In this document: in pieces, positions 1 through 10,831 of the stretch
Numbering within the stretch: the first letter of the stretch is position 1
Layout: each line of letters starts with the position of its first letter
Origin: Daedaleopsis sinensis
Taxonomy: Eukaryota; Basidiomycota; Agaricomycetes; Polyporales; Polyporaceae
Reading direction: 5' to 3'
DNA: 64,000 nt
NCBI GenBank assembly: GCA_033807695.1
Contig: CM066304.1
Coordinates: forward strand, 4,030,001 to 4,094,000
Notes under the pieces: model-generated
Database searches by the model: none
The model's input: the letters and a program-made list of their open reading frames with translations, nothing else
What the model was told of the DNA's origin: nothing
Program-made: the position numbers and the translations under genes

Positions 1-2246
1 CCCTTCCGAGTCGGGACCCGTGTCTGACGCCAGGCCGAGAATTGGGATCCGGAGGTGAGTGTCGACACAGACGAGGACGGAGAATGCTAGGCTCGGACTT
101 GGATCGAGCACAACTTGACGAAGCTTTCAACGCTCACTGGCCAGACCTAGCGTGAAAGGCTGCTAGAGTTGCTTCTTAGCATCCGTCTTCTTGACTACAT
201 GTACGTACCAATCGCACTGTTGACTACTTCTGACACTCACACTATGCCAAGTCGCCACGAAACGACCACAAGTGCGACATAACTCCTGACAGAACCTCAA
301 AGTGCGCGTGAGTGATCACGTTGTTGCTTCAAGTGTACTAACACATCGAATTATTAGGGAATGAGGTATACTACTACATCTCCGACCGTATATACACGAT
401 CCTATCTCATAGTAATCCAACCTCTCGCTTCTACTCTCCACCCGGAACCGACAGCGTGTAGTGCTACCAGGACAATTCGGCGCTGCGAACGTCCAGCAAC
501 TGCTCCCTCGTCGGGCCGGGCAGGCCCCTGCCGCACGCGTCCGTCTCCTGCCACCCGGTCAAGATGGAGGAAGTGACTGCTACCGCCATGCTTCCTGCGA
601 CGTCTCGACCCCGGCAGGCCTACACAGACAGGCCTGCCTAATCGTACAGGTAGCGACCGTGCCCTCCGGTAAGCATGTCTATGCTCTAACTACATATGCC
701 ACATCTCACGTGGTCCGCCGCGTACGTCTTCGATCAGGCATCACACCGGCCCGCATTGTACGACCTGAAATCTACAAGACACATATCCCCTTCAGGCCGG
801 GTCCATGCCAGCATGAGCCTGCCAACAGCGACGTGCCGGGCGAACGTCTGGACCGACCCGAACGGTACGGTCGTGCTGCTCAGCCATCCACTTCCGGACG
901 CCAGCGCCGACTTCTGTGTCATGGGGACACATTCCTGTCGCCAGCCACGAGTGAGACGCGCGAGTCGTGCAGAGTACGATGGATGGAACATACCTGACAT
1001 AGTATAAGTATACTAAAGCTCTCGCCATGACGACACACGAATGTTTACCTAAAAGGATCCAGTGGGATCAGGAATGGAACATCAAATATATATGCAGAGA
1101 TACGCACCGGTGACACGCCGCAAATGTCGAGGGTCCTGTCCGTCGTCTAGTGAGTACGGCGACGTCAATGGGTTGGCGAAGCAAATGCGAACTAACCTGG
1201 ACAAAGGCTATAGCAGGTCCGAAGCATGCTACCTGGTGGGAGAAGGGAGTCGGGTCAGTATCTCGTTTCGTGAGTCGAGGTGACTACTCATGGCAGCACG
1301 ATGATTTGTCGAGCTCACGAGGTGACTGGACGTGGAAGAGGACCGTCCCGGTGCAGACGTTGAGGGACACAGCGAGCAGGCTATGCCGAGCGTCGGGCAG
1401 GCCGTGTCGAGCGTCGAGGAGAGGACATTGGGAGGGATGGTGAGTGGGGGAGGTGAGTGGGGGAGGTGAGTGAGCCTGAGGGACTTGGACCAGCTCGCGC
1501 TCTAGTATTTATAGGGTGTCCAGGTGCGCGCGCTCGCAGCGGCACTCGCCGGTCCCCCGCCGGGCTCGTCGGCCTTACGTTCTGGCTGTCAACATTCTTG
1601 GTACGCACTTCGCCGTCTTCAGCCTACTGATCTGAATATGTCTGTCAACATTCATGTCCGCCGGACGAATCCCAGCTCTCCCAAGTCGCCGATCACTACC
1701 TACTCCTCCACACTCCGATCGCACATCGGGATGGACCTTGGAGGGCGTAAATCGACCTGACTTGGTTCAATTCCCGTGCCATGGCATTCGATACCATGTG
1801 CCGTATTCACTCAGTGCACAAATACTGAAAAGTTATCGAGCCATAGAACATAGGACTGCCCGGGCAACTGAACATGTATCTCGAATTCATATGTAGGGTC
1901 GTTTCACACAGACCATCCACACAGACCATTCCAATGGAACACCTGCCGGTCTCGGACTTGCTCAAAACTTGGACGCAAAGAGAATGAGGATTTCCTCGCA
2001 GTTTTGAGGAAGCAAGTGGCACTCCGAGTCGCACGCCGCCCTGAGGGTCTGATAACACATAGTACATAATTCATAACTTAACTCACGTTCAGGTCACTCG
2101 CAAATTCATACATTGTACTACGTACCAGGTCGGTACTATGTCCGCTATCCATCTCGAGCTAGAGCTAATTACTTATCCGTGCCGCCGCGTTATACCACAG
2201 GTGATTATGTAGTCTACCGTGACACGCCGACGGCGGCAGCCCGACA
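1..2246. other. Intergenic, no gene recognised
   Basis: No reading frame here has recognisable protein similarity or a coherent splice model. A short purine-rich direct repeat (gtgggggaggtga, about two and a half copies) lies near 1440-1470. Otherwise I see nothing. Confidence 0.5.
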
Positions 2247-2247
2247 G

Positions 2248-2255
2248 TATTTAAA
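2248..2255 (+). promoter_or_regulatory. TATA-like element upstream of the 209-aa gene
   Basis: The octamer tatttaaa lies about 60 bp before the ATG at 2313, a plausible distance for a short-leader fungal gene. Support is the sequence match and position only. Confidence 0.35.
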
Positions 2256-2312
2256 CCGACCACATCGAGCCTCAGGGCCATCCTAACAATCGCACACTGT
2301 GACTTCCCTGCC

Positions 2313-2942
2313 ATGACGCCTCTCACATTCACATACATCGACCCGGCAACTGGGGACTCTACAGTCTACACTCCTCCTCCTCCAGACGACAAGCCGAAGT
2401 ACAGCGACACTCGCGCTGAGAAGCGGGGTGATCTACGAGCCATCATGGACGACGACCTCAGTGAGTCTTACCAAGTTGACCTCCAACCCCGCATCGATCT
2501 CGAACCCCTTCGCTTCACAGAGCGTCTCACCGGCAACCCGTTCGCGGCCATGTGGTGGACGCTCGAGGACTACACCGACAACGTCGTCTGCGCCTTTGGC
2601 TACCAGCTCGTTGGCTGGCCGGGCGGTCTCACATTCACCAACCTCAGCAATGTCACAGGCGGCACTGCGACCCTGCGCCGTCTCCAAGAGCTCTGGGACG
2701 ACAAGGTCCTGAAGTTCGTGCCTGTCACGAAGACCGAGCGACTCCTTGCGGCGAACCATCCCGAGTGGTTTGCGCCGGCTCGCCAGTGCGCGCACAGGCG
2801 CAAGTCGACTGCACCGCGCAACCACACGGGCACGTTCGTGCGCCCTCGGCGCAGGCGCGACGGGAAACCGAAGCTCGGGCCGAAGACGCCAGCGTATGTT
2901 GTTGAGGGGCTGGAGGACCCGGAGGATCCGATCGTGGACTGA
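2313..2942 (+). CDS. Hypothetical basic-tailed protein, 209 aa, intronless
   Basis: An uninterrupted frame of 209 codons starts at an ATG in a pyrimidine-rich leader about 60 bp after a TATA-like octamer. The N-terminus is Pro/Asp rich. A central segment (about residues 75-130) has the hydrophobic, Trp-containing core of a folded domain (WWTLEDY, FGYQLVGWP, TNLSNVTGG, then a Leu/Trp helix). The last 50 residues are Arg/Lys rich and end in a short acidic tail. The style recalls multicopy agaricomycete proteins of unknown function that I remember with a similar GWP/TNLS block, but I cannot name a family. There is no signal peptide or membrane segment. The basic tail could mean nucleic-acid binding, which is inference. 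Nothing nearby suggests an operon-like context. Confidence 0.6.
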   Translation: MTPLTFTYIDPATGDSTVYTPPPPDDKPKYSDTRAEKRGDLRAIMDDDLSESYQVDLQPRIDLEPLRFTERLTGNPFAAMWWTLEDYTDNVVCAFGYQLVGWPGGLTFTNLSNVTGGTATLRRLQELWDDKVLKFVPVTKTERLLAANHPEWFAPARQCAHRRKSTAPRNHTGTFVRPRRRRDGKPKLGPKTPAYVVEGLEDPEDPIVD

Positions 2943-4240
2943 ACGCGTGTGCGACGCCGCTCTGAGGCTTGACAATGTGTAATGGCTCGGTTTGTAGCTA
3001 CGTTACGGAGCTATGCTTGGGAACGAACCCTGTCTTTTCTCTTTTACATTACATTTCCGTTGTAATACCAGAATTCAAGTTGTCGTCAGGGAACCGCCGC
3101 CGCGTGCCCGAAAGCCTCTCTCTCGAAGCCGGAGTTGGAAGTACCAGGAGCAGCGGATATTGATGGCCGGGATAACCACCCTGACGGTGGGACATTCCTT
3201 CAGAAGGTCTGATCGGCACGGGGGGTCCAGACTAAGAGCAGCCTCCACACTGACAGGAACCGAGTAGGAAGTGTTTCGAGTGGGGACTGATTCTGCAACA
3301 AGATTGCTATCCTATGAGTTGCTCTCCGGGTCGGAATACTAAATGAAACTGTTTGTTTGTGAGGCAGCATGTCTGGTATCTAGCAGTGGAGGTAGTTGGT
3401 GGATGCACGAGCACAGACTGCTCACACACGGAGTCAAAGACATCACTGACAGGCATGCATGGAGAAATGGCGAGCTGAGACGTGAAATGCTTTGAATAAT
3501 CTGCCAATCTTCCAGTCATTCGGTCAGGTACGCGCCGGTCCCTGCAGATGACAACGTGCGTTGCGCCCGCATGAACTCCACGGTCTGTATGCATGCAAGC
3601 TTTCCTGAATCGTTCATAGACACTCAGGGTATAGTATCCAAACCTACTCACAGCTCGGACTGAGTTTGCGAGCACTGGAACCAGAGATATTGGAGTGAAG
3701 AGCTCACGAAGTTCACACCATCAGCCACAGGGTCTTCAGGGTCGGGACAAATGCCGCAGCACCCCCTCGGCCAGCTCGGAGACCGCTCGAGCAGGTACTG
3801 GTCTCTCGCACGTCAATGCGGCGTAGGCAAGAGCTCTGCGCTGATACGGGGAAGTCTCCTAATCTGATCGAAGAGACGACAATGTGCTTCGTGCACTTTA
3901 TACCGCCCTCCATGCAATTGCAGCAAACGGCCATCCTCACCTTGCATGAACATCCGGCCTGATGGTAGCAGAGAGCCACATTTCTAGCAGCGAGAGAACA
4001 CGGGAACTAGACGCAGAGTAGTATTGGGGGACGGACATACGGACAGACGGTGACTGTGTAGAACGGTCTATTCCAGGAGCCGAGTCCCCGACCATCCGAA
4101 CAACAATTTTCGCGGGGCGCAACAGCCGGACCTCCCGCCGCGCGCGATGGTGTGCAGCACGAACGTTCTGCGTATGACGGCTGGCGGCAGACCACGCCGC
4201 ACGAGGCGAGTTCATCTAGAGATCTGGAGGACCAGGCCGA
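2943..4240. other. Intergenic, no gene recognised
   Basis: Both strands were read. Frames of 70-120 codons exist, but none has a family match, consistent splice sites or coding-like composition. Confidence 0.45.
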
Positions 4241-4244
4241 TCAA

Positions 4245-5050
4245 TTTCGGGGGACGTGCACGGGCAGAGGTGCGTGAGACGTACCTGTCGTTCGCCCCAC
4301 CACCCACCTCGTCCTTGCGTCTCCCCAGCACGCGTCGCCCCTCCGCCGTCCATCCTCTGTCGCTAGCCCATCGTCCATCTCATCCTCAACACGCATCCGT
4401 CGTCCGCCTCGGCCATTCCTGCCGTCCGCAACCAGCTTGGGTGGTTGGTGAGTGTGTCCTCCCACCCGCTATCGACGACTTGGGAATGACTCAGGCGGCG
4501 TGCAAGTATTCCAAGACACTTACCTACAAGCAACACATCGCCGGCACGGCGACTCGCCCTCGACGTCGACTCGCCACGCGTTCGAAATGGGTCGATGCTC
4601 ACGCAGGTATGTGCATTTGTTCGTATCTGATGCTGAGCGGCGACTGACCTGTTCTTTTATTCTCAAAGGACGCGCCGCGCGGCCCTCGAACGTTCCCGAC
4701 GGCGACGGCGCGGCAGCCATCCGCACGAGCCGGCTCGCATTGCGACGATCGTACAGCGCGTTCTCGAGACTCACTTTCATCCGGAGGAGCAGCCCGAGTG
4801 TTTTCGGGGGACGTGCGCGAGCGGAGGTTGTCGTGCACGTCCCTGGTGCTCGTCCGTCGTCGGCGTCGGCCAGTAATGTCGTCCGGGCCAGCTTATGTGC
4901 ATGGGTGAGTATATCCTTGACACATCGTCGACTCGCAGACGGCTCATGCGACGGGCAGGCGGCCAGAGACCCTCGCCGGCGACGAGCATGCGCCACGTCG
5001 GCACGCACGCGGCCCTCAGACATTCCCGACGGCGACGGCGTCGTGGTCAC
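4245..5050. repeat. Degenerate GC-rich repeats
   Basis: Diverged copies of two motifs recur. The block ttcgggggacgtgc appears near 4246 and again near 4803, each followed by a c/g-gag-cggaggt-like stretch. The block acattcccgacggcgacggc appears near 5019, with a near match (aacgttcccgacggcgacgg) near 4690. The copies are too diverged to define a clean unit. This looks like an eroded tandem duplication rather than a gene. Confidence 0.45.
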
Positions 5051-5249
5051 TCGCATGGACGTGTCGGGATCGTACGTCACACGATCGCGACCCACCTGTG
5101 GATCGAGCACGTAGGACGCGACGCGTGTGTGCTTGGCATGCACACGAAGCTCCGGCGCCCGCGAGCGCGGGCACGCGCCGCCAGTGCACCTATTCGTGCG
5201 CCCCATCGCTGGCGGGGGCCTGCGGCGCGCCGTGCCGCCGGCGGGACAC

Positions 5250-5570
5250 CGATGTCGTGGTCGCGAGACTACTCGTTCGGTGGCGGTCTACTGCGTCGCT
5301 TTCGCAGTGAGTACACGCCGTTTCGGGGTCGTCCGAAACGTCTCCCACTGACCTCGTCTGCACATAGGGCGGAGCGCGCGGGTTCGTCTGGCGTGCGGGA
5401 CAGCAGAACGCCCCATGGGGTCGTCGTCGCGAGACGACACGTTCGGCGGCGGCGGTTTACTTGGTCGCTTTCGAGATAAGTACACTTTCGAAATGGCCCG
5501 AAACGTCTCCCACTTACCGTGCCAAAGACAAGATTGGTCGTGCGGGCTCTGGCTGGCGTGCGTGACAGCG
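5250..5570. repeat. Two-copy tandem duplication, about 162 bp
   Basis: The segment beginning near 5255 (cgtggtcgcgagactac) is repeated from about 5420 (cgtcgtcgcgagacgac). Both copies carry the blocks cgttcggyggcgg, gtcgctttcg, aagtacac/gagtacac and cgaaacgtctcccac in the same order and spacing. Divergence is moderate, so the duplication is old. No coding function is seen. Confidence 0.6.
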
Positions 5571-5904
5571 AGATCCGAGTCGGCTCCATGTCGCGGCTCG
5601 CGGCTCGCGGCTCGCGGGATCGCGGAGTCGACACCGCGTCGTCGGCGAGACGAACGGCGGCGGCGGCATACGGTGCTGGTCGCCAGGCGAGCTTAATGTG
5701 CCGGGCAATGGCGCGTTCACGAGCTCACCGGTCGGCGGTCGGCACAGGTTCTGCGCATGCGTCTCCCGGTAAGACCAACGTCGCTGGTGGTCGGACTGTC
5801 GCTCGGACGCGCGCACACACGCATGCAGCGGCGGGAACGAATTTCGATCCGGACCTTGGCGGGCGATTCGGGCGGCGGCGGCGGCGGCTGTAGCGTGCAA
5901 CCGG

Positions 5905-6580
5905 ACACGATGGCGGACACTGCGATCAGGCGAGCGCATTGCTAGATGAGTCCGCGTCAAGAACGTACCGTGTCATGTCCATTCGCTCAGATCTGAGGTG
6001 GATGCCGCTCCCCTGGACGGTGGTCGAGTGGCGGCGACGGAGTGTCGCGAGGCGAAGTCTTGAAAGCAGTTGGGTGATGCTGTCGACGTCAGAGGTCAGT
6101 ACGGTACGCATCGCGGCGGTTGGAGGAGGGGCAAACTCACTGTTTGTTGCAGGCTCTGAGCACATTGTCTCCCAGCTGGCACGCGCGCTGCGGCGACTGT
6201 AAAGGTTGTGCCGGACCGGGTACGGCGCAGCGAGGAAGGAGGACGGGCCACCGCCGCCGCTCTCTGCTCTCGACAGAGTAGTTTTGGCCCATCTGGGGCG
6301 CGCAGATGGGGCGGAGACGATGGCGGATACTGCGATCAGGTAAGTACATTGCCAGATGAGTGCGCGTCGAAGTCGCTCACTGTGTCATTCGTGCAGATCC
6401 GAGGTGGATGGCGACGCCCGTGAACGGCTGGCGGCTCGGAGTAGCGGCGGCTCGGATTGCGAGCAAGTTGTTGACAGCAGGCGCGGGATGCTACAAACCG
6501 AGGTAAGTAACAATGGCGGCTGTTGGAGGAGTGGCGAGCTCACTGTTCATTGCAGGCTCTGAGAACACGTATCCCGGCGG
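5905..6580 (+). repeat. Two-copy tandem duplication, about 410 bp, with intron-like boundaries
   Basis: Copy 1 starts near 5908 and copy 2 near 6319, both with atggcgga-actgcgatcagg. Both continue through agatgagt-cgcgtc, agatc-gaggtggatg, ggcggttggagga, actcactgtt-attgcaggctctgag in the same order. In copy 2 these blocks are punctuated by gtaagt...gtgcag and gtaagt...attgcag, which look like small introns. Copy 1 has weaker versions. It may be a decayed duplicated gene or non-coding transcript. I find no protein family. Confidence 0.55.
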
Positions 6581-6927
6581 GAGCACGCACGTAGCGGCGT
6601 CAATAGAGCTCGTGCCGGACTGGCTACGGTTGAATGGGGTGGACGCAACGGGCTTCGAACGACGTACCTTCCTCCTGCGCATGCGGGCGGCAGCCGGAGG
6701 ACGTTCCGGATGAGCAGAACGCGGAGCTCGAGGACGGGGTGTCGGGTCGCGATTCAAGGTGCGTGTTCATGAAAAGACGTGGAGTGGGGTGGATACAGTG
6801 GGCGTGGGGCTAGCAATCGCGGAGGGACGTACAGCTTCCTCCTGCGCCTCTGCAAGTCCTCACTGTGTTTACGGCAGGAACGTGCAGAGGATGCCAGTGA
6901 TGGGCTGGGTGAACGCCGCTCGGGACG

Positions 6928-7032
6928 GAGACGGAGACGGGGGACGGGGACGGGGGACGGAGACGGGGGACGGGGACGGGGACGGGGGACGGAGACGGGG
7001 GACGGGGACGGGGACGGAGACGAAAACGAAGA
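6928..7032 (+). repeat. G-rich (GGGGAC)n-type purine tract
   Basis: Imperfect repeats of ggggac/ggagac give a run of roughly 100 bases with many G3-G6 blocks on the plus strand and a polypyrimidine minus strand. It is a candidate G-quadruplex or triplex region. The Gly/Asp/Arg frames across it are low-complexity artefacts. Confidence 0.7.
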
Positions 7033-7468
7033 CGAAGACAGGGACGGGGACGACCTGGCGGAGGCGGGCGCGGGCGACGAGAGGGGGGGACACTCGAGGG
7101 GACTCGCCTGTAGTGGTAGACTGACCTGTATGCGATGTGTGCGAGCGAGAACCGGGTGCGAGCTGAGACCGACGCCCCCTCACTGTAGCAGGGAGGACTC
7201 CCGGCGGCTTATATCCCGTGGGTAGTCAGTAAGGACGACGATTCGCAAGGCGAGTCTGCAGCGGTGGCGGGGCGGGGCGGGGAGGGAGACGCGGGCGGAC
7301 GGACATGGCGGACAGAGACTCGAGAGAGCGCGGAGGGAGCGCGCTTGGGATCGGACAGCAGCACAGCCACCCGACGTCATCCACCGTCATCCAGCGCCTG
7401 TATCATTCTGTGAGTGCAGTCGCAGACGGAGTGGGCTTGCGGCTGTTTGCTCACCTAGCTCCGTGCAG

Positions 7469-8588
7469 CGTGGGGCTTGACGATTGCGGCGCGGAAGGTC
7501 GCCCTTCCCCTCCCGGAGTTCGCCCAAAAACTCGCGCTCTTCACCGCCGGGGCCATGTTCCTACACAGCGCCGCATGCGTGCTGAACGACATCTGCGATG
7601 TCGAATTTGATCGCCAAGTCGGTAAGCGAGAGTTGCCGACATGCGCTAGCTCGAGTCCTAAAGCTAACTTAAATCGTTTGCAGAAAGAACGAAGGAGCGC
7701 CCACTCCCTTCGGGGAGAGCGTCTCTGCTAGGTGCTTGGGCTCTGTGCGCCTCTCTCCTCATCCCAGTTCTATACATTCTCTCCTATGCAGACCAGACGA
7801 GGTTCGTTGCGGCATGCATTGTTCAAGGCACTGCTGGCTGACCGTGTGCGTAACCCGTCCCACAGTCTCCTGATGGGGTTACTTGGCATCTTCCCCCTCC
7901 ACGCGTTCTACCCTCTGATGAAACGATGGACGTGGTGGCCGCAAGCATGGCTCGGTGAATAGGTCTCATGAGCCTATTACCGAGCGCTTCTAACGTGCTA
8001 AACAGGCCTGGCATTCAACTGGGGCATCCCAGTCGCATGGATATCCGTCACCGGCGGCTTTCCGCCGTTGGCCTTATGGGTCATGTTCGCCGGAGGCGTT
8101 TGGTCAGTGGGCGCGTTGATGTGAGCGGCCAGTCCGTACTGAATGCCGCTCCCCTCACGATAGCTGGACGATTGTATACGACACCATCTACGCGTGTCAA
8201 GACCGCGAGGACGACCGCCGCGTCGGCGTCAAGTCGACCGCGCTCCTCTTCGGCGACCGCGTCCGAGAGATCCTCGGGATCATGGTCGGTATGCTCCTCG
8301 CGAGCCTCGTGTACTCTGGGTACGCGCTTGGCCAGGGGCTCGGTTTCGCCGTGCTCTCCTGCGGGGGCACGCTCCTCCACACGGTCTGGCAGCTCGCGAC
8401 ATGGGACGAAGGCAACCTCAAGGACCACCGCGCAAAGTTTGAGGTGAGCGCGACCCCGGGCTCCACCGCCCGCACGCCGCCCTGTTGCTCATGCTCACAT
8501 CGTCTTCTCGTGCTTCGGACAGTCTAACGGTCCCCTCGGCATCGTCATCTGGCTCGGGCTGCTCTACGACTACGTACAGTCGCTATGA
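7469..8588 (+). pseudogene. UbiA-family prenyltransferase, 5'-incomplete
   Basis: This is a membrane prenyltransferase of the UbiA superfamily (4-hydroxybenzoate polyprenyltransferase-like). Such enzymes join a prenyl diphosphate to an aromatic acceptor in ubiquinone or meroterpenoid synthesis. Exons can be read at 7469-7621, 7684-about 7843, 7866-7954, 8006-8102, 8164-8443 and 8523-8588. The first reads WGLTIAARK and contains the first Asp motif NDICDVEFDRQV. Later exons read LHAFYPLMKRWTWWPQ, FNWGIPVAWISVTGG and the second Asp motif [15 protein letters not shown], ending YDYVQSL-stop. The exon before WGL, which in this family carries the first helix with an Arg-x-x-x-Pro-x-Gly type start, is not found in the preceding 300 bp, and no clean GT donor closes the second exon near 7843 (a GC donor is possible). 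I therefore call it truncated or decayed. A distant first exon remains possible. Confidence 0.75.
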
Positions 8589-9385
8589 TCCCGATTCGGG
8601 CGCTGATATGTGCGAGTGCGAGGATTCTCTGAGTGCGCGAGAACGGCGGTCTCGTGGAGTGCTCAGGAACTGTTCGCGGGTGGTTCCCTCCCACGCGGTT
8701 GACGGTGGTTGATCATCTTGCATTCTTGTTGCATTCAGGACTCGCTTCTGATTGTCGTCTAAAAGGGGAAAGTATCGAATCTATCTCTGCTTCTAACGCA
8801 GTTTCTGACAGAGAGTCGAGGTGCCTGCTGTAGTACCAGCTCCTCCGACTCGCCCAGTTGTTCGCTCGCACGACTGCTTCTCGCAGTTGCGATAAGTAAA
8901 TGCATGATAGTGGGCGTATCGACATGGGCGAAAAGGTAGGAGGATCGTACCTAGTCGTACCCCATCTTGAGCCCAGCAGAACGTAATCGACCGTCGGAGA
9001 TCAGTTGTTCGTTGACCTTACGTTCAGTTGCATGATCTCGGTTAACGTTCATCCTTGAAATAACTCCGATCAGGCGGTCCATGTGGTCCCGCACCAGGAG
9101 CATTGCACGCGATGGCGGGGTGCGGGAGAAGGTCTCCGCTGATGCTTCGACCCCGGTCCACAAGCGCACTCTGCACGGTCAGGGGACTGGATGGCAGGAC
9201 AAGTCGCCTAAGAAGACGAAACACAGCGAGGGCCAGGACAGAGGACAGAGGGAGAGGTATATTTCTACACACAGATATAGTCCACAACAGCTAGTAGTAT
9301 TGGTACACACACGTCACGTCGAGTACACCGAGAGAAACCCAGAGGGAGGACTCGTAACTAAATAACCCGGCCTCTATCTCACTGC
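8589..9385. other. Intergenic between converging genes
   Basis: This is the 3' side of both the prenyltransferase and the minus-strand membrane protein. No further gene is recognised. Confidence 0.5.
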
Positions 9386-10831
9386 TCAGTACGCCTCGCC
9401 CTTGAACTCCGCGCCGTAGTCCGCCGCGTACGGGTGGCTCGCGTGCCGGAGCGTGCGCGGGCTGCCGAGCTCGAGGTCGGTGTGCACGACGCGCTCGAGG
9501 TTGATCTCGACGCCGAGGTTCGAGACCTGCTGGCGGACGTTCGCGCTGCGTGTCTGGCTGCTGAAGCGCAGCGAGCTCGGGAGGGGAGTGGAGGGCATGC
9601 CCTCGCGCGGCGCTTGTGAGCGCACGATGAGCATAGAGTACACGATCGCGATCACGGGCGGCGTCTGCGGGCGCGGGGGTGAGAGGGCACCGGAAGGAGA
9701 GAAGCAGAGGCGGACGTACGGGATCCAGGAAGATGAAGAAGACGTTAGAGCCGAGGCAGTCGGTGACAATGAGGACGAACAGGTACGCGCAGTACAGGCC
9801 CGCTACATACCAGGTCAGCGACGGAGCGGGAACGGAGGAGAACGCAGGAAACTCACCGGACTCAATGATCACGCCCATGACGTGCGAGAGGCGGGTGTCG
9901 TTATAGCCTGGAGATGACTTAAAGCCGAGGTGCCATATTCTGAAGCAGATGAGGCCTGTACAACGCGTGAGCTCGTAGGACTCCATACGGCGGAGGCTAA
10001 ATGAATACGCACAGGCACAGAGCAGGTTGAGGACGAAGGTGAGGATATAGAAGTACCGCACTCGGACGGAAACTTCGGAGAGGATGAAGATGCTTCCTGA
10101 CGCGGTCTCTGACAGGGTTATCACAGACCATATGCCCATGCCTGGACAGGAGCCCATGTATCAGCGAAAGTCAGAATCGCAGTATTTTCGAGAGGCGACT
10201 CACCAACATCGGCAAGGAAGATCAAGATAGGAAGGATGACGATCCAGTAGTTGCAGTTCCAGACAATGAACGTGCGGTAAACCTGCAGATACACGGGTCA
10301 GGCATGCGACTACTTAACGAAAACGACGCAGGAGTTTGCACGTACAATAATTGCATCGGAGATGATGCCAGCAATGACGTTGATGCTGTTCTTAACGAGT
10401 GACAAGGGGGTAGCGGCATGCGAATAGAATTCGGCAGGGTTTGGGCGGACTTGGGGACCGCCGTCGGGAACGCTGAACGCGGTCCACCCGCGGACCATCT
10501 CGACGACCAGCGACTATGTTCGTACGCGTCAGTGAGCGAAAGCGGACCAGGATTGAGCTCAAAAATACGCACGACGGTCGTTAACACGAACAGGATGCCG
10601 CACACAAGCGGAAGCCAGAGAGACATGCCGTCCCGGACTTTTCTCCTGAGGATCATGACACACTGTGGAAAGTAGACATAGTATGCACCTGCGCAGACAT
10701 GGGCGGTCAGAGTTGTCCGGTCCTAAACCATGTAAAGAAGAGCACGACTCGCCCGCGAAGAGGCACTGGAACCACAGCCCGAGGAGATGGGTGTTAGCGG
10801 GCTTGATATCGACTCCACCGGCGCCGGCCAT
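9386..10831 (-). CDS. Seven-helix membrane protein, agaricomycete family
   Basis: Reading from the ATG at 10831 (MAGAGGVDIKPANTH) through about eight exons gives a protein with seven hydrophobic helices. In order they include LLGLWFQCLFAG, SLWLPLVCGILFVL, SINVIAGIISDAIIVYRTFIVW, NYWIVILPILIFLADVG, YFYILTFVLNLLCACLICFR, GLYCAYLFVLIVTDCLGS and PVIAIVYSMLIVRS (each shown only in part). A hydrophilic tail follows (SNLGVEINLERVV) and ends ADYGAEFKGEAY-stop at 9386. The family is very common in agaricomycetes and is annotated as membrane protein of unknown function. A receptor-like role is only inferred from topology. The first intron (10752 down to 10689) has a GC donor (GCGAGT), supported because it joins FAG to AYYVYFPQC in frame. 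An ATG followed by GTGAGT near 11100 could be an alternative first exon. The gene converges on the prenyltransferase. Confidence 0.8.

Noticed and set aside
3307..3675. 122-aa minus-strand frame
   Set aside because: No domain, no promoter-like context and no splice partner. Length is within chance expectation.
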